Shown in pieces: positions 1 through 5,031 of a stretch of DNA of 5,031 bases. The translations under genes and the position numbers were made by a program. Under the pieces are notes generated by a model. The model made no database searches. It worked only from the letters and a program-made list of their open reading frames with translations, and had not been told where the DNA came from. The number at the start of each line of letters is the position of its first letter. The first letter of the stretch is position 1. Source of the stretch: Candidatus Altarchaeota archaeon (GTDB lineage Archaea; Altiarchaeota; Altiarchaeia; IMC4; SCGC-AAA252-I15); assembly GCA_026394745.1 (NCBI GenBank), contig JAPKXP010000089.1, positions 1 to 5,031 on the forward strand, written 5' to 3'.

Positions 1-712
1 GGTGCCCATAATAAACGAGAACGACACGGTCGCGGTCGAGGAGATAAAGTTCGGCGACAACGACAACCTGTCGGCGCTCGTGGCAACCAACATTGGAGCA
101 GGCCTTCTGGTCCTGCTCTCCAGCATGAACGGCCTCCACGACAGGGACCCCCACCAGTTCAAGGACGCGAACAGGATTACCGTTGTGGCAGACATCAGCA
201 AGATTGAGGGCATGCACGGAAAGTCGAACCGCGGCGGAGTCGGAGGAATAGACTCCAAGATTCAGGCTGCGAAGGTGGCTGTCGAGTCCGGGATACCCAT
301 GGCGATAGTCGACTCCGGAATGAAGGACGTGCTGAAGAAGGCCGTGAGCGGAGGGGACGTGGGCACGTTCTTCATACCCAAGAAGCGGCTGGACAGCAGG
401 CTCTCGTGGATGCTGTACTCGTCGGAGTGCGTGGGCGCGATAGTCGTCGACGAGGGCGCGAAGAATGCCTTGGAAGAGAGGAACGTCAGCCTGCTTCCTT
501 CAGGAGTCGTCGCAGTCAGGGGCAAGTTCGAGAAGGGCGACACCGTGAAGATAACCGACGATCGGGACGTCGAGTTCGCAAGGGGCATAACCAATTACAG
601 CAAGCACGAGATTGAGCTCATTAAAGGAAAGCATTCCGCAGAGATAGAGAAGATTCTCGGCGGCGGAGGCTACAAGGAAGTAGTCTACCGAGGGAACATG
701 GTTCTGACATGA
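1..712 (+). CDS. proB: Glutamate 5-kinase, C-terminal part (5' end outside window)
   Basis: This kinase phosphorylates L-glutamate to gamma-glutamyl phosphate, the first step of proline synthesis in the cytoplasm. The window opens inside the amino-acid kinase (AAK) fold. The visible protein begins VPIINENDTV and continues with the GDNDNLSALVA segment, the hallmark glutamate-binding and nucleotide-phosphate region of ProB. The later GGVGGIDSKIQAA stretch (about visible residues 78-90) matches the family's GTGGMxTKxxAA loop, with Ile in place of the usual Met. From about residue 140 the PUA domain follows (VDEGAKNAL, SLLPSGVVAVRGKFEKGD, ending EVVYRGNMVLT). Compared with the usual ~370 residues, roughly 130 N-terminal residues lie to the left of the window. 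The GTG at base 2 is therefore an internal Val codon, not a start. The stop overlaps the next gene's ATG (ATGA), so the two are probably co-translated. The identification is very secure; the pairing with an isoprenoid gene is unexplained. Confidence 0.95.
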   Translation, partial: VPIINENDTVAVEEIKFGDNDNLSALVATNIGAGLLVLLSSMNGLHDRDPHQFKDANRITVVADISKIEGMHGKSNRGGVGGIDSKIQAAKVAVESGIPMAIVDSGMKDVLKKAVSGGDVGTFFIPKKRLDSRLSWMLYSSECVGAIVVDEGAKNALEERNVSLLPSGVVAVRGKFEKGDTVKITDDRDVEFARGITNYSKHEIELIKGKHSAEIEKILGGGGYKEVVYRGNMVLT

Positions 713-1500
713 AGGAACTTTACATCGTAAAGTTGGGCGGAAGCCTGATAACGAGGAAGGATGCGGACGAGGCTCTCGTCAACGACGGGAATCTAAAGAA
801 GGTTTCCGGGGAGATTGCCCAGGCACTCGCCAAAAAGAAGTTCAATCTCATCATAGTCCACGGAGCAGGCGCTTTCGGCCACGTGCCGGCGAAGAAGTAC
901 AAGCTGACTTCCGGATTTAAAGGTAAGGAGCAGTCTAAGGGAATCGCGCTCACGCACGCGAGCATGGAGAGGCTGAACAGCAGGGTCGTCGAGTCCCTGA
1001 TGAAGGCGGGAGTGAACGCAATGGCGTTCCAGCCTTCCGCGGCAGGGCTTCTGGAGGACGGGCGACTGGTTTACTTCAACCTGGACGCCATAGAGGAGAT
1101 GCTGAGGATGGGAGTCGTCCCGGTAGGCTACGGCGACGTTCTCGTCGACTTGGATAAAGGATGCGGGATACTTTCCGGCGACCAGCTTGTGCCGTATCTC
1201 GCTAAAGAGCTTGACGCTTCGCGCGTCATCATCGCTACGGACTATAACGGCATATTCGACGTAGACCCTAAGGACAAGAAAGCCAGGAAGATTGACGTCA
1301 TAACGAGGAAAAACGTCGGCATTCTTTCCGGCAGGAAGACTTCAGGCACGGACGTGACCGGAGGAATCAAGAGGAAGGTCGAGGAGATTCTAGAGCTTGC
1401 TGAACGGGGGATTCCGACGGAGATAATCAGCGGCAGAAAGAAGGATTTCCTGAAGAGAACGCTCCTCGGCGAAAAAGGCTTGGGGACAATCGTCGAATAG
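709..1500 (+). CDS. ipk: Isopentenyl phosphate kinase (archaeal mevalonate pathway)
   Basis: The enzyme phosphorylates isopentenyl phosphate with ATP to give isopentenyl diphosphate (IPP), the last step of the archaeal mevalonate route. The 263-residue protein matches the usual ~260. It is an AAK-fold kinase with an N-terminal VKLGGSLIT lysine/glycine loop (residues 7-15). HGAGAFGH at 51-58 follows, in which the last His (H58) aligns with the catalytic His60 of the Methanocaldococcus enzyme, and then AKKY at 61-64. Further on are GDVLVD (142-147), ILSGDQLVPYLA (154-165), ATDYNGIFDVDP (176-187) and the DVTGGIKRK nucleotide-binding segment (215-223). The HxxxxxGH motif and the overall pattern separate it from glutamate, aspartate and UMP kinases. 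The ATG start overlaps the proB stop (ATGA) and no strong Shine-Dalgarno sits directly in front, consistent with coupled translation. It shares the AAK fold with the gene just upstream. Confidence 0.95.
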   Translation: MKELYIVKLGGSLITRKDADEALVNDGNLKKVSGEIAQALAKKKFNLIIVHGAGAFGHVPAKKYKLTSGFKGKEQSKGIALTHASMERLNSRVVESLMKAGVNAMAFQPSAAGLLEDGRLVYFNLDAIEEMLRMGVVPVGYGDVLVDLDKGCGILSGDQLVPYLAKELDASRVIIATDYNGIFDVDPKDKKARKIDVITRKNVGILSGRKTSGTDVTGGIKRKVEEILELAERGIPTEIISGRKKDFLKRTLLGEKGLGTIVE

Positions 1501-1513
1501 CCAGGGCATCGCA

Positions 1514-1537
1514 TTTTTAACCGTACAGTATATTTTA
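1514..1537 (+). promoter_or_regulatory. Candidate archaeal TATA-type promoter for ubiX, possibly leaderless
   Basis: The 44-base gap between the kinase stop and the ubiX ATG is much more AT-rich than the flanking genes. It contains TTTTTAA at 1514-1520 and TATATTTTA at 1529-1537. The first is centred about 28 bases before the ATG. That is the normal distance from an archaeal TATA box to the transcription start, so the transcript could begin at or next to the start codon. No Shine-Dalgarno is visible before ubiX, which agrees with a leaderless message. This is inference from spacing and composition only. Confidence 0.45.
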
Positions 1538-1544
1538 CTTTGAG

Positions 1545-2105
1545 ATGAGGGTCGCGGTTGGCATAACAGGGGCTTCAGGCGTCGTCTTAGGGCAGAGGCT
1601 GGTCGAGGAACTCTCTAAAGCAGGCCATGAAGTCCATCTCGTCGTATCGAAGGGCGCAGTCGAAGTCGCAAGGCACGAGGAATCGTTGTCTTTCGCGAAG
1701 GTCAAAAAGCTCGCTAAAAGAGTCTACGACGAAGGCGACCTTGCAGCCCCGATTTCAAGCTCGTCGTTCAAAATCGACGCGATGGTCGTCTGCCCCTGCA
1801 GCATGAAGACTCTGTCAGCTATAGCGAACGGATACGCCGACAACCTAATCTCGCGCGCAGCCGAAAACTGCCTGAAGATGAACTGGAAGCTGGTCGTAGT
1901 CCCGAGGGACACGCCGCTCTCGCTGCCGTCGCTCGAGAACATGCGTAAGCTGAAAGCGGCAGGCGGCATAATACTCCCGCCGAACCTCTCCTTTTATAAC
2001 AAGCCTGAGACAATAGATGATACGATAGATTTCGTGGTCGGGAAGATTCTCGATACTCTTGACATTCAACACGACTTGTACAAAAAATGGGGTGGAAAAC
2101 AATGA
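1545..2105 (+). CDS. ubiX: Flavin prenyltransferase UbiX
   Basis: UbiX attaches a dimethylallyl group from dimethylallyl phosphate to reduced FMN, making the prenyl-FMN cofactor that UbiD-family decarboxylases need. The 186-residue length is typical. Visible motifs are the flavin-binding GITGASG (residues 6-12), the SSSSF loop (71-75), the family signature VVCPCSMKTLSAIANGYADNLI (81-102), VPRDTPLS (119-126), LENM (130-133) and the C-terminal FYNKP segment with Tyr151. The usual PRETPLS motif has Asp for Glu here (D122), a conservative change at a position that contacts substrate in studied homologues. It is not a cysteine decarboxylase of the related fold: the CPCSMKTL and PRxTPLS signatures are those of UbiX. 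Its partner enzyme lies one gene downstream. The stop overlaps the ATG of the metalloprotease (ATGA). Confidence 0.94.
   Translation: MRVAVGITGASGVVLGQRLVEELSKAGHEVHLVVSKGAVEVARHEESLSFAKVKKLAKRVYDEGDLAAPISSSSFKIDAMVVCPCSMKTLSAIANGYADNLISRAAENCLKMNWKLVVVPRDTPLSLPSLENMRKLKAAGGIILPPNLSFYNKPETIDDTIDFVVGKILDTLDIQHDLYKKWGGKQ
2090..2097 (+). promoter_or_regulatory. Ribosome binding site deciding the metalloprotease start
   Basis: A G-rich GGGGTGGA stretch inside the 3' end of ubiX lies 4 bases before the ATG at 2102 and contains a GGTG core complementary to the archaeal 16S 3' end. It favours the ATG at 2102 over the in-frame ATG at 2087, which has no such site and would put extra residues before the signal peptide. 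Confidence 0.5.
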
Positions 2106-2797
2106 AATTGAAAAATTTGCTCGTGGTTTTGGCAGTGATTGCCGTTCTAGGGACTTTTTCTTATGCCGTTCCTACGAAGGACGACAAAAGCAAGGACATC
2201 GAAAGGATAGACTTCATCCACTACGCGAAGGCGAATCCAGGAAAGCCAGCGAAGACAGAAACATGCTACAAGCTGATGGGCGTGAAGTGGACAGGCCTGC
2301 CCGTCGTTTACGCGGTTAATCCCGCGAACCCGCAGGGTCTTTCAGCCGACTTCGTGACCGGCGCAATATCAACAGCCACCGAAACGTGGGACGCAGCGAC
2401 TGCACAGGAATTGTTCAGTGACTCCTACGGCGTCGACTATTCGGCAGTCTACGGCGTGAGAGACTATAAGAACGCCATCGTATTCGGCGACTACCCGAAC
2501 AACGGCGTGATAGCTGTGACCTCAGTGTGGTACAACAAGAGGACCAAGCAGATTCTGGAGTTCGACATGGAGTTCAACACGCGCTTCAGCTGGGGCGACG
2601 CGACGGTTGACCCGGGCGTGATGGACCTGCAGAACATAGCAACCCACGAGCTGGGCCACAGCGTAGGCCTAAGCGACTTGTACACCAGCTCATGCACTGC
2701 TGTGACGATGTACGGCTACTCGTCCGAAGGAGATACGATAAAGAGGACTCTAGAGCAGCCTGACGTGACCGGCCTGCAGAAGATGTACGGGGCTTGA
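2102..2797 (+). CDS. Secreted matrixin-type zinc metalloprotease
   Basis: This is a predicted exported endopeptidase of the metzincin group. I place the start at ATG 2102, giving 231 residues. That start overlaps the ubiX stop and begins directly with a signal peptide: basic MKLKN, a hydrophobic core at residues 6-18 and a likely cleavage after SYA (about residue 22). An in-frame ATG at 2087 would add five residues. The zinc motif is HELGHSVGLSD at 182-192, so H182 and H186 bind zinc, E183 is the catalytic base, and the third ligand position holds Asp192 instead of the common His. A Met-turn follows at VTMYGYSSEG (M203). C55 near the N-terminus and C198 are the only mature-region cysteines and could form a disulfide. 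No cysteine-switch propeptide is seen. The C-terminus (PDVTGLQKMYG) is typical of archaeal matrixin-like proteins. Substrates are unknown, and its place between ubiX and ubiD is unexpected. Confidence 0.85.
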   Translation: MKLKNLLVVLAVIAVLGTFSYAVPTKDDKSKDIERIDFIHYAKANPGKPAKTETCYKLMGVKWTGLPVVYAVNPANPQGLSADFVTGAISTATETWDAATAQELFSDSYGVDYSAVYGVRDYKNAIVFGDYPNNGVIAVTSVWYNKRTKQILEFDMEFNTRFSWGDATVDPGVMDLQNIATHELGHSVGLSDLYTSSCTAVTMYGYSSEGDTIKRTLEQPDVTGLQKMYGA

Positions 2798-2806
2798 ATT
2801 CAAATT

Positions 2807-2813
2807 GAGGTGA
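2807..2813 (+). promoter_or_regulatory. Strong Shine-Dalgarno for the ubiD-family gene
   Basis: GAGGTGA at 2807-2813 is an almost full complement of the archaeal 16S anti-Shine-Dalgarno. It lies 7 bases before the ATG at 2821 and fixes that start. It is the best ribosome binding site in the window. Confidence 0.8.
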
Positions 2814-2820
2814 ATGCACG

Positions 2821-4104
2821 ATGAGTTTGCGAGACTTTCTAAGCGAGCTTGAGAAGGAGGGCAAGATAGTCCACGTGAAGAACGAGGTGAACCCGAAGCT
2901 TGAGGCCGCCAGGATTCTGAAGGAGAACGACGGCAAGGTCGTCATGTTCGACAAGGTTGCGGGCTCCGACTACAAGGTCGTTGCCGGAGTATGCGGTTCG
3001 AGGGACAGTTTCGCGAAGGCCATGGGCATCAAAAAAGAGGATTTATTGTTCAAGATTGCTGAAGTAATCAAGAAGCCGACGAAGCCGCAGGTCGTCGAGA
3101 AGGCCGCGTGCCATGAAGTCGTGGAAAAGGAAGTGGACCTGTCCAAAATCCCGGTACTCACCCACGCTTCAAAAGACCTCGGCGCATACGTTACCGCCGG
3201 AGTCTACGTCAGCAAGAACAAGGCCGGGAGATTAAACATGGCGTTCCACCGCTCCTCGCCGATATCGAAAGACCGTTTCGTCGCTCGAATATGCCACCGC
3301 GACACCTTCAAGAACCTGGAGGAGGCTGGAGGGGAGCTTCCGATAGCAATCTGCATCGGCCTTGACCCGACAGTCCTACTTGCCGCGTCGATTTCCGCAG
3401 GCGACACAAACGAGATGGAGATTGCGAACTCGATGAGGCCGCTAAAGCTTGTGAAGTGCCTGACGAACGACCTGCTTGTGCCGGCGGACGCCGAGATAGT
3501 CTTGGAGGGCGTCCTCACGACGAGGGAGAAGCACACTGAAGGACCGTTCCCGGACATCAGCGGAACGTTCGACGTAGTGCGCGATGAGCCAGTGGTCATA
3601 ATCAAGAAGATTACGCACAGGAAGAACCCGATATACCAAGGACTCCTGCCAGCGTTCAACGAACACCGCCTCCTCATGGGAATGCCCAAGGAGCCGACCA
3701 TATTCAACGCAGTCAACGAAGTCGCAAAGTGCAAGAACGTGTTGATTACGCCCGGCGGGTGCTGCTGGCTCCACGCCATAGTGCAGATAGAAAAGAAGAA
3801 TCCAGACGACGGCATGAAGGCCGCTGAAGCAGCCCACAAGGGACACGGAAGCCTCAAGCACGCCATCGTAGTCGACGATGACATCAACATCTACGACCTA
3901 GCCGACGTAGAATGGGCCATAGCCACAAGAATGCAGGCAGACAAGAACGTGAAAATCTGGCGCGGACCCGGAAGCAGCCTCGACGCCACAGCAGAAAAGA
4001 TTGAAGGCTCAGACAGGCTGATGACAGCTAAAGTCGCAATGGACGCGACGATTCCATGGGACAAGAAACGAGATAAATTTTTGAAGGCGGGATTGGGGGA
4101 ATAA
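2821..4104 (+). CDS. UbiD-family decarboxylase, probable anhydromevalonate phosphate decarboxylase
   Basis: This is a prenyl-FMN-dependent decarboxylase. In this context the likely reaction is trans-anhydromevalonate 5-phosphate to isopentenyl phosphate plus CO2, the step that feeds isopentenyl phosphate kinase. At 427 residues it is shorter than E. coli UbiD (~497), as is common in archaeal members. Family landmarks are RLNMAFHR (137-144), RICHRDTF (156-163), the EGPFPDISGTFD segment (240-251), RKNPIYQGLLP (267-277) and the C-terminal HAIVVDDDINIYDLADVEWAIATR (347-370). R144, E240 and D245 align by motif with the catalytic Arg-Glu-Glu/Asp set of the family; Asp at the last position also occurs in E. 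coli UbiD. A ubiquinone role is unlikely in an archaeon, and the neighbouring ipk, ubiX and aconitase-X genes point to the mevalonate pathway. UbiD-family membership is certain; the exact substrate is inferred from context. Confidence 0.88.
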   Translation: MSLRDFLSELEKEGKIVHVKNEVNPKLEAARILKENDGKVVMFDKVAGSDYKVVAGVCGSRDSFAKAMGIKKEDLLFKIAEVIKKPTKPQVVEKAACHEVVEKEVDLSKIPVLTHASKDLGAYVTAGVYVSKNKAGRLNMAFHRSSPISKDRFVARICHRDTFKNLEEAGGELPIAICIGLDPTVLLAASISAGDTNEMEIANSMRPLKLVKCLTNDLLVPADAEIVLEGVLTTREKHTEGPFPDISGTFDVVRDEPVVIIKKITHRKNPIYQGLLPAFNEHRLLMGMPKEPTIFNAVNEVAKCKNVLITPGGCCWLHAIVQIEKKNPDDGMKAAEAAHKGHGSLKHAIVVDDDINIYDLADVEWAIATRMQADKNVKIWRGPGSSLDATAEKIEGSDRLMTAKVAMDATIPWDKKRDKFLKAGLGE

Positions 4105-4122
4105 ATTGTCCCCACTTTTCTT
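4105..4122 (+). terminator. Possible T-rich terminator between convergent genes
   Basis: Only 17 bases separate the ubiD-family stop from the end of the convergent minus-strand gene. The stretch includes CACTTTTCTTT, a pyrimidine/T-rich run of the sort that terminates archaeal transcription without a hairpin. I see no stem-loop. Weak evidence. Confidence 0.3.
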
Positions 4123-4367
4123 TACCGAAGGCGTTTTGGAAGGCGTCTGTATTGCCACTCGCGTTCTCCGGCGATGCCTGCAGCTTCGGCGGCAGTAACA
4201 GCGTAGTCGGCGGCGTGAGGGGCATGACCGGTAACATGGGCGGTTGCAGCAGCGTGACCGGCTGCACGCGCGGCGGCGCGAGCCGCAGGATTATCGGCAT
4301 CACGGGCGGCGGCGTGGGCAGCAAGTGCGGCAGCCCGGACCTCGCTGAATTTTATCTCATCACGCAC
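4122..4367 (-). CDS. Imm5-like 'putative immunity protein' domain, N-terminally short, start uncertain
   Basis: The minus strand encodes an Ala/His-rich helical domain: EVRAAALAAHAAARDAD, NPAARAAARAAGHAAATAHV, then HAPHAADYAV and a closing EREWQYRRLPKRLR. From memory this matches the Imm5-like 'putative immunity protein' family, which ends in ERxWQxxxLPxxLR; the biochemical role of that family is not established. Conserved-looking sequence extends upstream of the GTG at 4367: the same frame is open from 4409 and reads IEVEAGRAWVRDEI, resembling the family's AIEAGRAWVRGEI. No good start lies there, because the only well-placed ATG (4408, behind AGGTGGAG) is one base out of frame. Known members have about 50 more N-terminal residues with a Trp/Cys-rich helix, which I do not find in the AT-rich DNA upstream. 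It may be a truncated or frameshifted remnant, or a short gene using GTG. The overlapping plus-strand open frame is a shadow. Confidence 0.55.
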   Translation of the reverse strand: MRDEIKFSEVRAAALAAHAAARDADNPAARAAARAAGHAAATAHVTGHAPHAADYAVTAAEAAGIAGEREWQYRRLPKRLR

Positions 4368-4415
4368 CCAAGCTCGCCCTGCTTCAACCTCAATTTTCCT
4401 TTCGTCATTTTATTT

Positions 4416-4423
4416 CTCCACCT
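4416..4423 (-). promoter_or_regulatory. Shine-Dalgarno-like site for the minus-strand gene
   Basis: Read on the minus strand, AGGTGGAG stands 7 bases before an ATG at 4408-4406. That ATG opens a frame of only 18 codons (ending in TAA just after MR). The long Imm5-like frame is displaced by one base. The site implies that translation of the ancestral or intact gene started here. Confidence 0.5.
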
Positions 4424-4540
4424 TATCTGTTAAGTTTAATTTGAAGTTTATTAACTTATTTGAAAACTTGGGTGACATTTATTTAACAGCCCAGGTTCTA
4501 GGAAGTCTTTAATATGGAATCAAAATATTAGGTTAAGGAG
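4424..4540. promoter_or_regulatory. AT-rich divergent promoter region, with RBS for the aconitase-X gene
   Basis: This is the main non-coding stretch of the window and it lies between divergent genes. For the plus strand, candidate TATA boxes are ATTTATTTAA (4477-4486) and TTTAATAT (4508-4515), and AAGGAG (4535-4540) is a Shine-Dalgarno 10 bases before the ATG at 4551. For the minus strand, TTAATAAA (around 4457-4450) is a TATA candidate. Between them lie a direct repeat AAGTTTA at 4432-4438 and 4444-4450 (12-base period) and an inverted repeat AAGTT-TATT-AACTT at 4444-4457. These could be an operator, but are also easily produced by AT-rich sequence. Confidence 0.45.
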
Positions 4541-4550
4541 TTGGTTTAAG

Positions 4551-5031
4551 ATGATTTTAACTAAGGAAGAGGAGAAGATTCTTGACGGAGCATGGGGTAA
4601 CGCTGCTGCGAAGAGCATGAAGATTCTGATTGCTTTAGGCGAGATTTACGGCGCCGAGAAGCTTATTCCGGTTTCGAGCGTGCAGATTGCGGGCGTGAGC
4701 TACGACAACCTGGGCGACGCTGGCTTAGAGTATCTGGCTGAGCTTGCTAAGGACGGCCAGGTGAAGGTCACCACGACATTGAATCCCGCGGGCATGGATT
4801 TGCAGGACTGGAAGAAGCTTGGCATCTCTGACGAGTTCGCTGCGAAACAAAAGAAGGTGATTGAAGCGTTCGACAGGATGGGAGTGATAACCTGCTGCAC
4901 GTGCACGCCGTACCTGATCGGGAACCTCCCGCGCTTCGGCGAGCACGTGGCGTGGAGCGAGAGCAGCGCAGTAACCTTCGTGAACAGCGTCGTAGGCGCG
5001 AGAACAAACAAGGAAGGCGGCCCTTCCGCGA
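4551..5031 (+). CDS. Aconitase X, probable phosphomevalonate dehydratase large subunit (3' end outside window)
   Basis: The encoded protein starts MILTKEEEKILDGAWG and continues with ALGEIYGAEKLIPVSSVQ (29-46), IAGVSYDNLGDAGLEYL (46-62), TTTLNPAGMDL (74-84), CTCTPYLIGNLPRFGEHVAWSESSA (116-140) and VNSVVGARTNKEGGPSA (144-160). This is the N-terminal part of the aconitase-X catalytic domain. In archaea the protein is the large subunit of phosphomevalonate dehydratase, a [4Fe-4S] enzyme converting mevalonate 5-phosphate to trans-anhydromevalonate 5-phosphate. Cys115, 116 and 118 lie in the conserved CxCTPYL segment. The 160 codons present are about 40% of the usual ~400; the rest, and probably the small subunit (DUF126 type), lie to the right. 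The start is supported by AAGGAG 10 bases upstream. The gene has its own promoter region, so it may be regulated separately from ubiX-ubiD. Bacterial aconitase-X proteins act in hydroxyproline metabolism, but the gene neighbours favour the mevalonate role. Confidence 0.9.
   Translation, partial: MILTKEEEKILDGAWGNAAAKSMKILIALGEIYGAEKLIPVSSVQIAGVSYDNLGDAGLEYLAELAKDGQVKVTTTLNPAGMDLQDWKKLGISDEFAAKQKKVIEAFDRMGVITCCTCTPYLIGNLPRFGEHVAWSESSAVTFVNSVVGARTNKEGGPSA

Noticed and set aside
2..4. GTG at the left edge as the proB start
   Set aside because: The sequence is already in the middle of the AAK domain (VPIINEND), about 130 residues into a normal ProB.
2087..2101. ATG 2087 as the metalloprotease start
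   Set aside because: It lies inside ubiX without a ribosome binding site. ATG 2102 has a GGTG-type site, an ATGA overlap, and begins the signal peptide directly with MKLKN.
2059..2319. Plus-strand 86-residue open frame across the ubiX-protease junction
   Set aside because: It overlaps two well-supported genes out of frame, and its translation is Arg-rich and low in hydrophobic residues, like a shadow.
3204..3890. Long minus-strand open frame of 228 residues inside the ubiD-family gene
   Set aside because: It is antisense to a gene with clear family motifs, and its sequence matches nothing I recognise. Such frames are common in GC-rich genes.
2821..4104. Ubiquinone-type 4-hydroxybenzoate decarboxylase role for the UbiD homologue
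   Set aside because: The neighbours are archaeal mevalonate genes, archaea do not make ubiquinone, and the protein is shorter than the bacterial enzyme.
4152..4433. Plus-strand Gly/Ser-rich open frame of 93 residues
   Set aside because: It is the opposite-strand reading of the Ala-rich Imm5-like domain, which gives GG/CS-rich shadows, and it ends in AT-rich promoter DNA. No ribosome binding site is seen.
4434..4550. CRISPR-like or mobile-element repeats in the AT-rich gap
   Set aside because: Only two 7-base copies and one 5-base stem are present. There are no regular spacers, no terminal inverted repeats and no transposase.

Overview
The window looks archaeal. Its core is the set of enzymes most archaea use to finish mevalonate-derived isoprenoid synthesis: isopentenyl phosphate kinase, a flavin prenyltransferase (UbiX), a UbiD-family decarboxylase, and an aconitase-X type protein that matches the large subunit of phosphomevalonate dehydratase. 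GAGGTGA-type ribosome binding sites, ATGA stop/start overlaps and A/T-rich TATA-like boxes fit an archaeon. Genes run at moderate to high GC and the short intergenic stretches are clearly AT-rich. I cannot name a lineage. The pathway type argues against Thermoplasmatales and Sulfolobales, which are known to use other routes.

Layout, left to right. The 3' part of proB (glutamate 5-kinase, AAK domain end plus PUA domain) enters from the left edge and overlaps the isopentenyl phosphate kinase gene by ATGA. A 44-base AT-rich gap with TATA-like boxes follows. Next come ubiX, a secreted matrixin-type zinc metalloprotease overlapping ubiX by ATGA, and a ubiD-family gene with a strong ribosome binding site. 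Convergent to these, on the minus strand, is a short Ala-rich gene for an Imm5-like 'putative immunity protein' domain that appears N-terminally truncated or frame-disrupted. An AT-rich divergent promoter region of about 140 bases separates it from the aconitase-X gene, which runs off the right edge.

How the genes fit together (inference from the known archaeal pathway): phosphomevalonate is dehydrated by the aconitase-X enzyme to anhydromevalonate phosphate. The UbiD homologue decarboxylates this to isopentenyl phosphate with prenylated FMN, which UbiX makes. Isopentenyl phosphate kinase then gives IPP. So three consecutive reactions plus the cofactor supply are encoded within about 4.3 kb. 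ProB (proline synthesis), the exported protease and the Imm5-like fragment are not obviously part of that pathway. The protease is the notable intruder, because it sits translationally coupled between the cofactor gene and the enzyme that uses the cofactor.
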